From Closterium sp. NIES-65 (Eukaryota; Streptophyta; Zygnematophyceae; Desmidiales; Closteriaceae): 64,000 nucleotides of DNA. Location: assembly GCA_948144175.1 (NCBI GenBank), contig CANXME010002591.1, forward strand, positions 864,501-928,500, read 5' to 3'. Position 1 is the first letter of the stretch. Each line of letters starts with the position of its first letter. A program made the translations under genes and the position numbers. Below the pieces are notes generated by a model. The model did not search any database, had not been told where the DNA came from, and saw only the letters and a list, made by a program, of their open reading frames with translations. This document shows positions 31,996 through 44,143 of the stretch, piece by piece.

Positions 31996-32689
31996 GCACC
32001 TGGGGGAGGTGATACCGGGGGGAGGTGGTACATGGGAGATGTGGTACCACTCACCTTCCGCTCTTCGCACATTCGGCGCTCTCCCCCTCCTCTTTGTACC
32101 ATCCCCTCCAACCTAACACCAAGTAGATGGCGGATGAGATGCTGCTGAGATCTGAAGCGTAGTGGGTAGTACACGGAGGAGTGTGCGACGGGTGCCAGGG
32201 GGTTGGAGTGTGTTCCACGAGATTGCTGGAGGACAAAGAGGAGGGAGCAGCAGGAGGGATGCGAGATTCAGCACTAAGGGGAAGGGGGGGTAGTGGAGGG
32301 GGAAGAGGTAGGGAATGGTGCAGGGAGGCGGATCGCTAGTGCATGTTCCTAAGTAGCGAAGCATCCCCCCACCCTGTCATGCCCCCACCATGTGCACTAG
32401 ACTGTGGAGGGGAAGGGGGGAAGCAGAGGGGGAATAGACTCTGTCCTGAATGCAGCGGGGTGAGGGTAAGTAGCGGGGCGGGAATAAATGGGCAGCAGGA
32501 AGAGCGAGGAGCGCACTGGCAGAAGTGGCAACAGACGGGAGAGCAAAGTGGGGTGGCGGGCGAGGAGACCCTGCAGGGATGCAGCAAGCATGGCAGTGAG
32601 GACAAGCATGGCAATGAGGGCAAGCAAGGCAGTGAGATTAAGCAAACAAGCAGGCACATGGAAAAGCATGCACATGGACAAGAGTGGGC
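31996..32689. other. Spacer between satellite blocks
   Basis: Partly purine-rich, non-tandem sequence with a minor GGCA/AGCA-rich repeat near 32580-32640. No gene. Confidence 0.4.
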
Positions 32690-32858
32690 ATAGACATGTA
32701 CACTCATAAACATGCATGCACATAGACATTCATGCGCATAGACATGCATGCACATAGATGTGCATGCACGTAGATATTCATGCACATAGCAGAGCATGCA
32801 CGTGGACATGCATGCACATAGACATGCACACACCCACCCACCCACCCATCCACCCACC
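32690..32858. repeat. CATGCACATAGACATG repeat and CCCA microsatellite
   Basis: About eight variants of CATGCATGCACATAGACAT, followed by a (CCCA)n run at about 32831-32858. CATG/TGCA alternation makes it rich in short palindromes. Confidence 0.75.
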
Positions 32859-33059
32859 ATCAATGGATAGCAGCTGACGGTGATGTGCGGTGTAGTAGCT
32901 AGCGTCACAGGGCGATGTGCGCGCCACAGAGGTGCCACGGAAGCGCAACGACCGATGGCATGCTAGCAGGGCGCGCGCCTGGTGGCGAGGAGGGGGATGG
33001 GGAGGGGGATGTGAAGGGATGCAGAGAGAATGAGGTGGGGGGAGTGCATTGGCCTGAAT
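32859..33059. other. Short unique spacer
   Basis: About 200 bp without recognisable content between two satellite arrays. Confidence 0.4.
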
Positions 33060-33420
33060 GGACTGCAGGGACGCAGGGAAGGGGACATGGGGAAGCATGT
33101 GAGGGGACATGGGGAAGAAGGGAACGGGAGGGGGGGAAGCAGGTAACCGGACATGGGGAAGCAAGTAAGAGGATGGGGGGAAGCAGGGAAGGGGACATGG
33201 GAAAGCAAGTAAGAGGGAAGTAGGGAAGGGGACATGGGGAAGCAGGGAAGGGGAAGGGGGGACGCGCGTAAGAGGATGGGGGGAAGCAGGGAAGGGGACA
33301 TGGGGAAGCAGGGAAGGGGAGGGGGGGAAGCAGAAATGCGGATGGGGGGAAGCCGGGCTTGGGATAAGGGGAGAGAGTGAAGAGGATGGGGGGACGCAGG
33401 GAGGGGGATGGGGGGAAGCA
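33060..33420. repeat. Satellite block A' (reverse complement of block A)
   Basis: Units such as GGGGAAGCAGGGAAGGGGA and CATGGGGAAGCA, purine on the plus strand; the same family as 30475-30858 in the opposite sense. Confidence 0.8.
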
Positions 33421-34315
33421 GGTCTCGCATGCACCTCACGTTTACCTCCTCTCTTCTTCCTCTCGCGTGAGCCTCGCGTTTCCCCCCCTCACTTCTTCCT
33501 CTCGCATGGGCTTCACGTTTCCCCTTGCCTCTTCTTCCTCTCGCATGCGCCCCGCAATTCCCCCCCCCCCCCCTCTCTTCTTCCCCTCGCATGTGCCTCA
33601 CGTTTTCCCTCCTCTCTTCTTCCTCTCGCATGCGCCTCACGTTTCCCTCGCCCCCTTCTTCCTCTCGCATGCGCCTCCCGTCATCTCTCCGCCCTCCATC
33701 CTCTCACATCCGCGTCTCGTTTCTCTACGTGTTTCATCCTTTCACATGCGCATCTCGTTTTTCCTCCGCGTTTTTTGCCAGAGACATGTGCCTCCCCCTT
33801 CCCTGCTTCCGCGCATCTTGCTCTCGCATTTGCGAATACGTTTTCCCTCCGCGTTTCTCGCTTTCCCTGAAGCGCCTCGCGTTTTACCTCCGCGTTTTTT
33901 GCTCTCACCTTTGCCTCACGTATTACCTCCGCGTATATTGCTCTCGCATGCGCGTCTCGCCCTCCCTCCGCGTCTCTTTCTCTCACATTCGACTCACGTT
34001 TTCCCTCCACGTCTCTTGCTCTCACATTCGCCTCACCTTTTCCCTACGCGACTCTTGCGCTCACATTTGCCCTACGTTTTCCCTACGCGACCCCTGCGCT
34101 CACATTCGCCTCACGGTTTCCCTACGTGACTGTTGCTGTCAAATTCGCCTCACGTTTTCCCTACGCGACTCTTGCTCTAACATTCGCCTTACGTTTTCCC
34201 TACGCGACGCTTGCTGTCACATTCGCCTCACGTTTTCCCTACGCGGCTCTGGCTCTCACATCCCCCAGACGTTTTCCCTACGCGACGCGTGCTCTCACAT
34301 TCGCATCTATTCTCC
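33421..34315. repeat. Satellite block B' grading into a 39-bp D array
   Basis: From 33421 units read CTCTTCTTCCTCTCGCATGC plus GCCTCACGTTTCCC, the reverse complement of block B. From about 33700 they change to a related 39-bp unit (CTCACATTCGCCTCACGTTT, then TCCCTACGCGACTCTTG) with roughly 13 copies. Long frames are by composition only. Confidence 0.8.
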
Positions 34316-34883
34316 CAATTCTAATAGTGGCGTGGCATCTTGAATGCTATGGTGCTCTTTGAGCTATGTTCTTTCCCTAAACGCTCACATTGAGTGAGGG
34401 AGTCGTCGTCATGACTGTCGTCGTCGTTCGTTGTGTGGAACCAGATAGGAACTGGAGCGTCGCGGTTTTCCCCTGCTGTTCGGCCTGTCGAGTGACTTAG
34501 GCTGTGCCCAAAAGTGATGACAGTTTGGTGGCGTGACGGTAATTCAGCAAAGGCATTGACTTTCCAGTTTGGGGCGGTTGCTTGGGGCCCAGTGTTGCGA
34601 TTCACTTTGCTTTCGCCCATTCTTTTCGCGAACCATTGCGTTCGCTTTTGTTCCGAACCATTCCCCCAACCTCCTCCCGAACTTAGGTTTTACCGAGTTG
34701 ACCAGCTTTGAGTAATTCGGGGTTTGGCCTTTAAGCGACCAATGGCTCCTATCCTAAGCTCAACGGTAAAGAGCGGTATAAGTCCTAGCCAAAACCCCAA
34801 TCCCTGAAACTTATTTTTTGAAAATGGGTCCATCAGTCACTGTCGCTATAGCGCACCCCCTTAATCTCGTCATCCAAAAGTGG
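34316..34883. other. Spacer before gypsy-2, nothing recognised
   Basis: Ordinary composition. One 99-residue frame on the minus strand (34321-34620) has no domain or start support. Confidence 0.35.
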
Positions 34884-34935
34884 CCTATTGTTACGAGTAC
34901 AATGAATTGAGGTAGCGAAGTGTCAAACCAGGGCC

Positions 34936-35174
34936 TAAAATATCAGGGAAAAATACCCTTTTTACCCTTTCTGTAGGTCGCTTTTTTTCAGTTACCCTGA
35001 TCAAGGCAGACTATCCGTATACTTACCATTTCTTCAAATTAGTGGTTTTTTTTTTACCCTTTCAAAAACAATTTTCTATTTTTACTCCCCTGACTTGGGA
35101 GTGCAACATGCGAGTTGTACATGTGCTGCAAATAGGCGAAACGCGCAAACCTTCAGTAAAGAGCCGCCGATATC
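34936..35174. other. Unassigned AT-rich block replacing the gypsy-2 3' half
   Basis: Between the LTR scrap and RT. T-rich runs and TACCCTTTT repeats; a GGTTCGAATC (B-box-like, minus) sits at the junction near 35172. It could be an insertion or filler at the deletion point. Confidence 0.35.
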
Positions 35175-36113
35175 AAGATTCGAACCCGCGATGTCGCAAG
35201 CGTCGGTGACGAGCTCGAACGGACAGTGCGGATCTGCGATGTGAACAACGGGCGGCGAGCACAAAATATTTTTGAGGACCGAGAAGGCAGCTTGCTCTTT
35301 CTCCCCCCACGTGTACTCAACCTCCTTTCTCAACAGGTCGGTCAACGGAGCAGTCAGCTTCGCCATGTCGGGGACGAACCGGCGCACGTAGTTGACAAAC
35401 CCCAAAAAACACTGCAATTCGGTCAAGTTGGTCGGCGCGTGCCATGCTTGAATCGTCGCGATCTTCTTCGGATCTATTTCCACCCCTTCAACTGAAATAA
35501 TGTGTCACACAAACTCCAGTCGGTCCTGCAAAGACTCATACTTAGAAGCTTTGGTCAGTAGGCCGTTCTCACTCAGTATTTTAAAAACTGTTTCAATATC
35601 CTGTAAGTGCCGTGCTTTGTCGGGGCTGTAAATAAGTATGTTGTCGAGGTATACGATGACGCGCTTATCTAAAAGCGGGCGGAAGGCTTCGTTCATCGTC
35701 ATTTGAAAAGTGGCGGGGGCATTGGTCAGTCCGAAGGGCATGACCGTGTATTCGAAGGATCCGTAGCGTGTTCGGAACGCTGTCTTGGGGCAGTCGGATG
35801 GGTTGACGCAAATCTGGTGGTAACCTCCTCGAATGTCGATTTTCGAGAAAACCCGGGCTGTACGCAGTTGGTCGATCAGTAGGTCGGCTTACGGGATGGG
35901 GTAACGGGATTTGATGGTAACTCTGTTCAGTGCCCTGCAGTCTATGCACATGCGAAAACCCCGTCCTTCTTTGGTGTGAATAGTATCGGTGCTGCGAAGA
36001 GTGACGAACTCGCGCGAATGAAGTCTTTCTCGAGTAGGTAATCCAGCTACTTTCTCCGTTCGTCTAGTTCGGGTTGGGTCAGTCGGAACTGTCGCTGTAC
36101 TGTCGACTGTGCC
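35175..36113 (-). pseudogene. gypsy-2 reverse transcriptase fragment
   Basis: Minus strand: GFRMCIDCRALNRVT (Tyr to Cys in the CIDYRAL motif), a TAA after YPIP (about 35889), then [18 protein letters not shown] (Asp to Asn in YLDDI), a TGA at about 35505 and FLGFVNYVRRFVPDM. Homology to gypsy-1 ends at VTDACDIA near 35175. The right end is cut by copia-2. Confidence 0.85.
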
Positions 36114-36118
36114 CCCGG

Positions 36119-36244
36119 TGTCAAACATTATATATGTTCTTGTAGTTGTTTAGGCTACAGTGGGTTAGCTTATAGGGGGTACACATTCCTAGTTTTTCAT
36201 ACTTGTACTCATTTCACTGTTAGTTCATTCATTCTTGTTCAACA
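36119..36244 (+). repeat. copia-2 5' LTR, 126 bp
   Basis: TGTCAAACAT...GTTCAACA. Differs from the 3' copy at three sites (TTCTTG/TTGTTG, GCTTAT/GCCTAT, AGGGGG/AGAGGG). Confidence 0.93.
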
Positions 36245-36289
36245 TGGTATAGAGCAGGTCCTTCCTAGGACCGATTTTTTTTTTAGGGC

Positions 36290-36990
36290 CCACCACTACC
36301 TACCTACCTACCTGCGCCCTAGGGCGCCTCGGCTTTCACGCCCCTAGAGGCCCCGTCGGCCCCACGCTCTCGCACCTAGAGGCCTCAGTCGGCCCCGCGC
36401 TCGCTTTTAGAGGCCCCGAATCGGCCCCGCGCTTACCCCTAGAGGCCCGCGTCGGCCCCGCGCTCGTCCTTAACGGCCACGAATCGGCCCCGCGCTTACC
36501 CCTAGAGGCCCGCGTTGGCCCCGCGCTCGTCCCTTCCGGCCCCGATCGGCCCCGCGCTCGTCCCTCACGGCCCCGATAGGCCCCGCGCTCGCCCTTAGAG
36601 GCCCACGTCGGCCCCGCGCTCGTCCCTTACGGCCCCGATTGGCCCCGCGCTCGTCCCTCACGGCCCCGATAGGCCCCGCGCTCGCCCTTAGCACCCACGT
36701 CGGCCCCGCGCTCGTCCCTCACGGCCCCACCCGCTCCCCGCGCTCTCCCTTAGCGGCCCCGAGCCGACCAGAGCCGCCCAGCCCTAACGGAACCGAGCCG
36801 CCCGACCCGAGCCGCCAGCCCTAACCGACCCGAGCCGCCCGAACCGAGCCGCCCGAACCGAGCCGCCCGAACCGAGCCGCGCCGCCCGACCCGAGCCGCG
36901 CCGCCCTACCTATACCGAGCCGCGCCGCCCTACCTGTACCGAGCCGCGCTGCCCTACCTACCCTACTGCTCCTACTGCTTTTCCTACTGC
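36290..36990 (+). repeat. copia-2 leader repeats
   Basis: GC-rich units CGGCCCCGCGCTCGTCCCT with GAGGCCC variants, passing into CCGAGCCGCCCGA units near the gag ATG. Same position as in the other copia elements, different unit. Confidence 0.75.
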
Positions 36991-36997
36991 TGCTACC

Positions 36998-39900
36998 ATG
37001 GCTAGCCCTCCTGTGCTAGCCTTCGATGCTGAGGGCCGCCCAGTGAAGTTCGACACCTGGCTTGATGACCTACACCTCTTCCTACAGCTCACTGCCAAGG
37101 AAGGCATCTCGCTGTACGATCATGCCTTAGGCCACGCTACTGCTCCTGGTGCTACTGCTGACAGCACTGCCCGCTCACAGTGGCAGACTCGTGACGCCCA
37201 TACTCGCTTCGCTATTCGCAACTCTCTGCCGATAGATGAGCGCGAGCACTTTGGGCAGCACAAGACTGCACAGGCACTATACACTGCTGTCGTTGCCCGC
37301 TACTCCTCACCGGCCTCTGCCGCTCTAGGCCGTCTCTCTCTTCCCTACCTGTTCCCCGACTTAGCTTCCTTCCACACTGTCGCTGATCTCATTACCCACC
37401 TCCGCACTAGTGAGGCTCGCTTCCGCGCCGCTATGCCTGATGAGTTCCTTGCCAAGAACCCACCCCCGCTCTGGCTCACTCTCTACCACCTAGTCACGCG
37501 CCTCCCTGACACTCTGCGTGCAGTCAGGGACCACTTCCTAGCTCGCTGCCCCACCGAGCTCACCATTGCCCTCCTCGAGAAGGAAGTGCTTGCAGCTGAG
37601 GCTAGCATAGTCGCTGTAGGTGCCTCTCGCGGTGACCCCCGTACCCCGTTCTTTGAGGGGTGTTCTCCCTCCCCCCTTCTTCCCTCTGTCGCCTCTGCTG
37701 CTGCTGTCGACCTCCTTGGTGCTGAGAAGGTCGGGACTGCGTCTGCTTCGAGTGGGCGCCGCAGCGGCAAGGGCAAGGGGGGCAAGGGCGGTGGTGGTGA
37801 CAGCGGGGGTGGCAGTGGTGGGGGAGGTGGTGGTGGCGGGGGGGGTGGCGCGGGTGGGGGAGGTGGCAGCAGTGGGGGGGGTGGCGGCAGTGACGGGGGA
37901 GGTGGCCGGGGCGGAGGAGGTGGTGGGGGTGGCACTGGACGAGGCAGCGGCCGGGGTTGGGGTGGTCGAGGAGGTGGTAGCGGCGATGGTGGTCGTGGAG
38001 GCACTGGCGATGGCCAGGGCCAGCAGCACACTCCGTCGCCCCAGGAGGTCCGTGAGTGGTACTCTCAGCACGGGGGGGGGGGGGGGGGTGGCCTTAGCTG
38101 CACGTACGTCATTCGCACTGGTGACCGCACTGGCCAGCCGTGCGGGGGACCGCACGCCACACAGCGTTGCTTCGCTCGTCTGAACGACGCTTGGCGTGTT
38201 CAGTTCCCTCAGGCCACTGAGCTGCCCCGCTGGGTTGATCTCCTGAAGAAGGGGATTGATATTTATGCTCTAGACTTTGATGCTATTCTCACTGCCATGT
38301 ATGTGATGTCTACTAGTGGAGAGGGTGCTGAGTACCTGAGTGTCCCGCCCGACCCGGGCATTAGGACTAGTGCGTCTGCCGCTCCAGGTACTCGCGTGTC
38401 CGCTACCCCAGGTGCTGGTGAGGCTGCTGCTCTAGGTGCGTGTACGTGTGCCCCCCCTAGTACTATGTCGACTGCAGCACTGCACACCTTCACACTGGAT
38501 TCAGGTGCCTCTCGCTGTTTCTTTCGTGACCGCACTGCCCTTGAGCCCCTTGCTCAACCAGTTGCTGTCTCCCTCGCTGACCCCTTTGGGGGTCCGGTCC
38601 TTTCGACCTCCTCCACTGTCCTTCCCTGTCCTGCGGTCCCGTCGGGCACACTGTCAGGTCTCCACCTCCCCTCGTTCTCTACGAACTTGGTGGCAGGTTG
38701 TGCACTACAGGACGCGGGTGTTCACCAGTTCACCCCTGCCTACGAGCGTGTCACACACTGCACGTGTGCCCGTACAGGCCGCCACTTGGCTACCTTCACC
38801 CGACAGCCGGGGTCGGATCTGTACACACTGACTACTGCCCCCCCTCAAGTCGCTGCGTCTGCGTCTGCGTCCGCGTCAGGTCAGCTGTCCGCCCCCTGCT
38901 CGTGTCGCTCTCTAGCACACGAGACTGTCCTCTGGCACCACCGACTGGGCCACCCGTCTGTGCAGCGCCTTCGTGCCATGCACTCCCGGTACCTTGTCTC
39001 TGGTCTTCCCAGAGTCCTCCCTCCCCTCCCACCCTCGCCTGCTCCTCCCTGTCTTCCCTGTGTTGAGGGGCGGCAGCGCGCCGCTCCTCACTCCTCCTCG
39101 TTTCCCCCGACGACTGCTCCTTTGCAGACGCTCCACATGGACGTGTGGGGCCCAGCCCGCGTCCGTGGTCAGGGTCAGGAGAGGTACTTCCTGATCCTTG
39201 TTGACGACTACTCGCGCTACACCACGGTCTTCCCCTTGCGCACCAAGGGTGAGGTCCCTGATGTTTTGATCCCTTGGATCCGCAGAGCTCGTCTCCAGCT
39301 CAGCGAGCGATTCCGCTCGGACTTTCCTGTCCTGCGCTTGCACTCTGACAGAGGTGGTGATTTCTCCTCCGACCTCTTGGCAGCCTACTGTGCTGAGCAC
39401 GGCATTGAGCAGTCGTTCACGCTTCCGGCCTCTCCACAGCAGAATGGAGTTGCGGAGCGCCGCATTGGCCTGGTCATGGAGGTCGCTCGTACCTCCTTGA
39501 TCCATGCGGCTGCCCCCCACTTTCTGTGGCCGTTTGCGGTCCGGTACGCTGCGCATCAGCTCAACCTCTGGCCCCGTGTCTCCTTGCCGGAGACCTCGCC
39601 CACACTGCTGTGGACGGGGGAGGTTGGCGATGCGTCGCGTTTCCGGGTCTGGGGATCTCGAGCCTTTGTCCGCGATTCGTCTGCGGACAAGCTCTCCTCT
39701 CGTGCTTTTCCCTGCGTCTTCCTCGGCTTTGTTCCGGACGCGCCTGGTTGGCAGTTTTACCACGCCACCTCGCGCCGGGTCTTGCCCTCTCAGGACGTCA
39801 CTTTTGACGAGTCTGTCCCCTACTACCGCCTCTTCCCCTACCGCACTGCCCCGCTCCCACCCCCGCCTCTCTTCCTCGCGCCAGGTGCTGCTGACGTAGA

Positions 39901-42900
39901 CCCCCTCCCCCCTCAGGGTGCCGCTCCCTCACGTGTGTCTCAGGTAGACCCGGTCGAGCCTGTTGAGGTTGCTGTCGACTCTCGTCCTGCTGGGGGTGCT
40001 GAGCCTGGGGGTGCGGAGACTGGGGGTGCTGAGCCTGGGGGTGCTGACTCTGGGGGTGCTGAGCCTGGGGGTGCTGACTCTGGGGGTGCTGAGCCTGGGG
40101 GTGCGGACTCTGGGGGTGCTGAGCCTGGGGGTGCTGACTCTGGGGGTGCTGAGCCTGGGGGTGCGGACTCTTGGGGTGCTGAGCCTGGGGGTGCGGTGAC
40201 TGGGGGTGCTGAGCCTGGGGGTGCTGGGTCTGGGGGTTCTGACTCTGGCGGTGCTGGGCCTGACGGTGCTACACCTGGACGAGACCTCTCCTCGGAGCAG
40301 TTGCGTGAGTGGTACTTACAGTACTGCAGCCTCCGGAGTGTTACCTCTGGGACCAGGCGTACTACAGGGACTAGTGCTGGTACTTCTCCTCCTGGTTGGG
40401 AGCTCCCCTCTCGTGAGCGGATCCGTGAGTGGTACGAGCGCTGTTGCACACTTCGGAGTGGAGCGCCTCGTCTCACGGACCCGGTTGCCCCTGGTGCTAC
40501 GGACCCGGGCGTTGGAGCTGCTGCTGGTGCTGCGGACCCTGGCGTTGGAGCTGCTGCTGGTGCTGCGGACCCGGGAGTTGGAGGTGCTACTGGTGCTGAG
40601 GACCCGGGCGTTGGAGCTGCGGCAGGTGCTGTGGACCCTGGTGTTGGAGCCACTGCTGGTGCTGAGGACTCGGGCGTTGGTGCTGAGGCTAGTACTGGGG
40701 ACCTGGGCGTTGGAGGTGCTGCTGGTTCTGGTACTGCCGCTGGGGGTACAGGTGCTGTCCCTGCTGTGTCTGCAGTCGCCGCGCGCCCTCAGCCGTACTT
40801 CGTTCCGCTCCTTCAGCAGGTTCTTGGTCTCTCGCCTCCTCCTGGTCCTCCTCCCTTAGCGTGTTCACAGCCTGTCCCGTCACAGTTACAGTTGCAGCCG
40901 ACCTCCCCACTACCTGCTCCTTCTCCTTACACTGGTCCTACTGGCGGTCTTACTGAGCGTCGTGAGTCTGCGTCTCGTACTGCGTCGCCTGTCCGTCCTG
41001 CTAGCGCTAGTGCTGGTAGTTCGCGCCAGCGTCCTCCTCCTGCCCCTGGCACGCACCGGATGTCTCTACGTCCGTCTACTGCTCCTCTGCGTGCCCCTTT
41101 GCCTTCTCCTCCTGCGTCCTCTCTTCCTGCTCTCGCCGACCCTGCGTCGGACTCTCTTCGTGCTGCTAGTCCTACTGTCACGCGTCTCCTTGCTACTGCC
41201 GAAACTGACCCTTCTTTCGAGTCTTCTCCTGCGTCTGCCCTAGTTGCTGAGCTCGTCGACTTTGCTGCTCACTGTCGCCTAGACTACGCTGCGAGTCTTG
41301 TCGCTGAGTCTGAGTCTGTCTGTCCTCCGTCCGTCGGGGGTGCGTGTGCCCTTGGCACGGACGTCCTTGAGGACAGGCAGGAGGAGTTCCAGTGCTTGGC
41401 CGCTGCTTCACCTCATCTCGTGTCCGTACTGCTTACCCCTGAGGGAGACCCGGATGCACTTGACATCCCGACTCCGCGCTCTTACGCAGAGGCGATAGAG
41501 GGTCCCTACTCCTCTCAATGGCAGGCAGCTGTGGATGCAGAGATGGCTTCCTAGAAGTCCACAAGCACCTACGTTGACGCTGTCCCCCCTCCTGGGGCGA
41601 ACATCGTCAGTGGCATGTGGATCTTCAGGGTGAAGCGGCCGCCGGGTTCTCCGCCTGTCTTCAAGGCGCGTTACGTGGCTCGTGGCTTCAGTCAGCGGCA
41701 GGGAGTTGACTACTTTCAGACCTTCTCTCCCACCCCGAAGATGACCACTCTTCGGGTACTGCTGCACGTTGCTGCTCACCGGGACTACGAGCTGCACTCT
41801 CTCGACTTCAGCACAGCTTTCTTGCAGGGCAGCCTGCACGAGGAGATCTGGCTGCGCCGCCCACCAGGCTTCACTGGGTCTTTCCCTCCTGGTACCCAGT
41901 GGAGTCTCCGGCGTCCAGTCTACGGTCTCCGCCAGGCGCCACGTGAGTGGCACGACACACTGAGGACTACGCTTGCGGCTCTTGGGTTCGCTCCTTCTAC
42001 TGCCGACCCGTCGCTGTTTCTGCGCACTGACACCTCTCTGCCGCCGTTCTACATCCTCGTGTACGTCGACGACTTGGTCTTTGCCACAGCTGACACTACG
42101 GGACTCGCCTACGTGAAGTCCGAGGTGCAGAAGAGATACACGTGCACTGACCTGGGTGAACTGCGCAGCTACCTTGGCTTGCAGATCACCCGCGACACAG
42201 CACGCCGCACCATTACCCTGACTCAGTCACACATGGTGGAGCAGGTCCTTCAGCGCTTCGGCTTCACGTACTCCTCGCCTCAGGCCACTCCTCAGTCTAC
42301 TCGCCACTCGCTCTCAGCACTGCCTTCGGATGAGTCCGTAGAGTCGAGTGGCCCGTACCCAGAGCTTGTTGGCTGTCTCATGTACCTGATGACCTGCACA
42401 CGACCTGACCTTGCATACCCTCTTAGCATTCTTGCACGCTATGTTGCTCCTGGGAGACACCGACCAGAGCACATGGCTGCAGCGAAGAGGGTGTTGCGCT
42501 ACTTGTGCAGTATGTCGGGCATGGGGCTAGTGCTTGGAGGGCGGAGTCCAGTCGTCCTCACTGGACACGCAGACGCTTCTTGGGCTGACGACCAGGCTAC
42601 GCAGCGGTCGTCACAGGGTTACACCTTCACCCTTGGTTCCGGCTCTGTTTCGTGGCGGGCTACTCGCTCGTCTTCTGTTCTCGGCTCCAGTTGTGAGGCT
42701 GAGATCTACGCAGGGGCCATGGCTGCTCAGGAGCTTCGCTGGCTCACCTACCTGCTGACCGACCTTGGAGAGCCGCCTCGTTCTCCTCCAGTCCTGTACG
42801 TCGACAACAAGGCCATGCTGGCCTTGTGTCGGGAGCAGAGATTGGAGCACAGAACAAAGCACATTGCTCTCCGCTACTTCCTTGCTCGTGAGCTACAGCA

Positions 42901-43045
42901 GCGTGGTCAGTTGCGGCTTGCGTACGTGGCCTCTGAGGCCAACACTGCTGATGTCTTCACCAAGGCACTTCCGCCTTGTGATCATTAGCGCTGCTGTACC
43001 CAGCTGGGTCTTGTGTCTATCTTTCCTCACTTGCTCTCCTCTTGA
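36998..43045 (+). pseudogene. copia-2 gag-pol, two in-frame TAG codons
   Basis: About 2015 codons from MASPPVLAFD. Gag, Gly-rich tract, zinc-type motif (CTYV...CGGPHATQRC), protease LDSGAS, GAG-pre-integrase HHRLGHP, integrase D-D-E (MDVWGP, HSDRGGDF, QQNGVAERR), GAEPGGADSGG repeats, RT YVDDL near 42061, and RNase H. TAG at 41552-41554 replaces a Trp found in copia-1 and copia-3 (EMASWKS); TAG at 42986-42988 replaces Gln and removes about 19 residues. Both fit C-to-T change at a CHG site. No frameshift. The only copy here with an intact integrase stretch in one open segment. Confidence 0.93.
40001..40260 (+). repeat. 30-bp coding repeats in the copia-2 linker
   Basis: GGTGCTGAGCCTGGGGGTGC plus TGACTCTGGG repeated about eight times, encoding GAEPGGADSG between integrase and RT. 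Part of the ORF; a disordered linker kept in all copies here. Confidence 0.85.
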
Positions 43046-43264
43046 CTCTCTTTGTACTGTTACATATATATATATCACTGCTCTTGCTTGTTTAGTTATA
43101 TATATATATATGTACTCCTGCATGTGAACTGGCCTTGTGGCCTTGCACTTGTGCTCGGATTGTGTGGTGACGTTGTGATCCACCCTGAGCTTGCTTTGCT
43201 TTGCTTTGCTTTGCTTGACTGGTCTTGTGACCCCTAGTTCTCCCCCACTTCGCCTATGGGGGTG

Positions 43265-43390
43265 TGTCAAACATTATATATGTTGTTGTAGTTGTTTAGG
43301 CTACAGTGGGTTAGCCTATAGAGGGTACACATTCCTAGTTTTTCATACTTGTACTCATTTCACTGTTAGTTCATTCATTCTTGTTCAACA
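43265..43390 (+). repeat. copia-2 3' LTR, 126 bp
   Basis: Preceded by CCTATGGGGGTG and followed by the target duplication CCCGG. Confidence 0.93.
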
Positions 43391-43395
43391 CCCGG

Positions 43396-44140
43396 TTCTA
43401 ACTCGATCCTGTGGTCGCGCAGTCGCTGAGGTGGCAGTCCCGTTGGCAGGTCGTCCAAAAATATTTCACTGTACTGCTTCAGGAGTGCTGCCAGGACATC
43501 CGGTACTTCGGCTAGTAGTTTCAGTAAATCCTCCCCTTCGTCTGCTGCCTTGGCTTCCCGAATGTCAACCACGTACACGTCAGCTCCTGCCGCTACGACG
43601 CGTTTCATCGTGATCGCGTTAACACGCACCGACGAAGACTCAGGCGAGCCCCAGCGAGGTAAGGCGGTGTTGTTACCGTTCACTCGCACGGTGCAGTCAC
43701 CCGTCGTCCAGTCAATTCGGGGATTGTGTCGTCGCAGCCAATCGCGACCGAGTAAAATGTCGGTTCCGTCGAGGGTTGTTGCGAGCATTTCCTGGCTAAA
43801 CGTGACGTTTCCCCCGCATTGAATCCGAACCCGGTCCACACGTTCCGTATCGCCAGTGGCGTGCCGTCAACCAGTCTTGCGGCGATCTCAGATAAGCATC
43901 TGTCCAGTGGCAGTTTCAGTTTCCGTGCTGTGGCAGTGTTAATGAGGCTGTGGCTAGCTCCTCCATTTACGAAGATTTTAACTAAATCAGTCCCGATTCT
44001 CCCGCTAAGCAGTATAGGGCTGTCTACCGTAGTACCCTCCTTATTCGGCTAGGTGTGGTCGATTGCGTGAACCGGCACAATCACTCGGTGAGGGTCGGTT
44101 GGGTCGGGCGAGCGGCGTGACCTGTCAGTAGAGTGCCCGT
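43396..44140 (-). pseudogene. gypsy-2 protease fragment, catalytic Asp lost
   Basis: Aligns with the gypsy-1 protease region. The active-site motif reads NGGASH instead of DGGASH (near 43965). A TAG interrupts the upstream linker near 44050, and a 1-nt loss near 43840 shifts the frame before the segment containing QEMLATTLDG and ILLGRDWL. Ends at the copia-2 insertion after ELEPG. Confidence 0.85.
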
Positions 44141-44143
44141 TTG

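Larger units (their letters stand above)
36119..43390 (+). mobile_element. copia-2: complete Ty1/copia element in gypsy-2
   Basis: 7272 bp with 126-bp LTRs and target duplication CCCGG (36114-36118 and 43391-43395), inserted in the gypsy-2 protease-RT linker. gypsy-1 has the uninterrupted form CCCCCGGTTCTAAC. Primer site TGGTATAGAGCAGG follows the 5' LTR; the purine tract ATGGGGGTG precedes the 3' LTR. I count three LTR mismatches in 126. All copia domains are present, but two TAG codons break the ORF. Confidence 0.93.

Noticed and set aside
33377-34343. Overlapping 250- and 272-residue ORFs
   Set aside because: Translations of the 39-bp satellite; no domain, and neighbouring frames are equally open.
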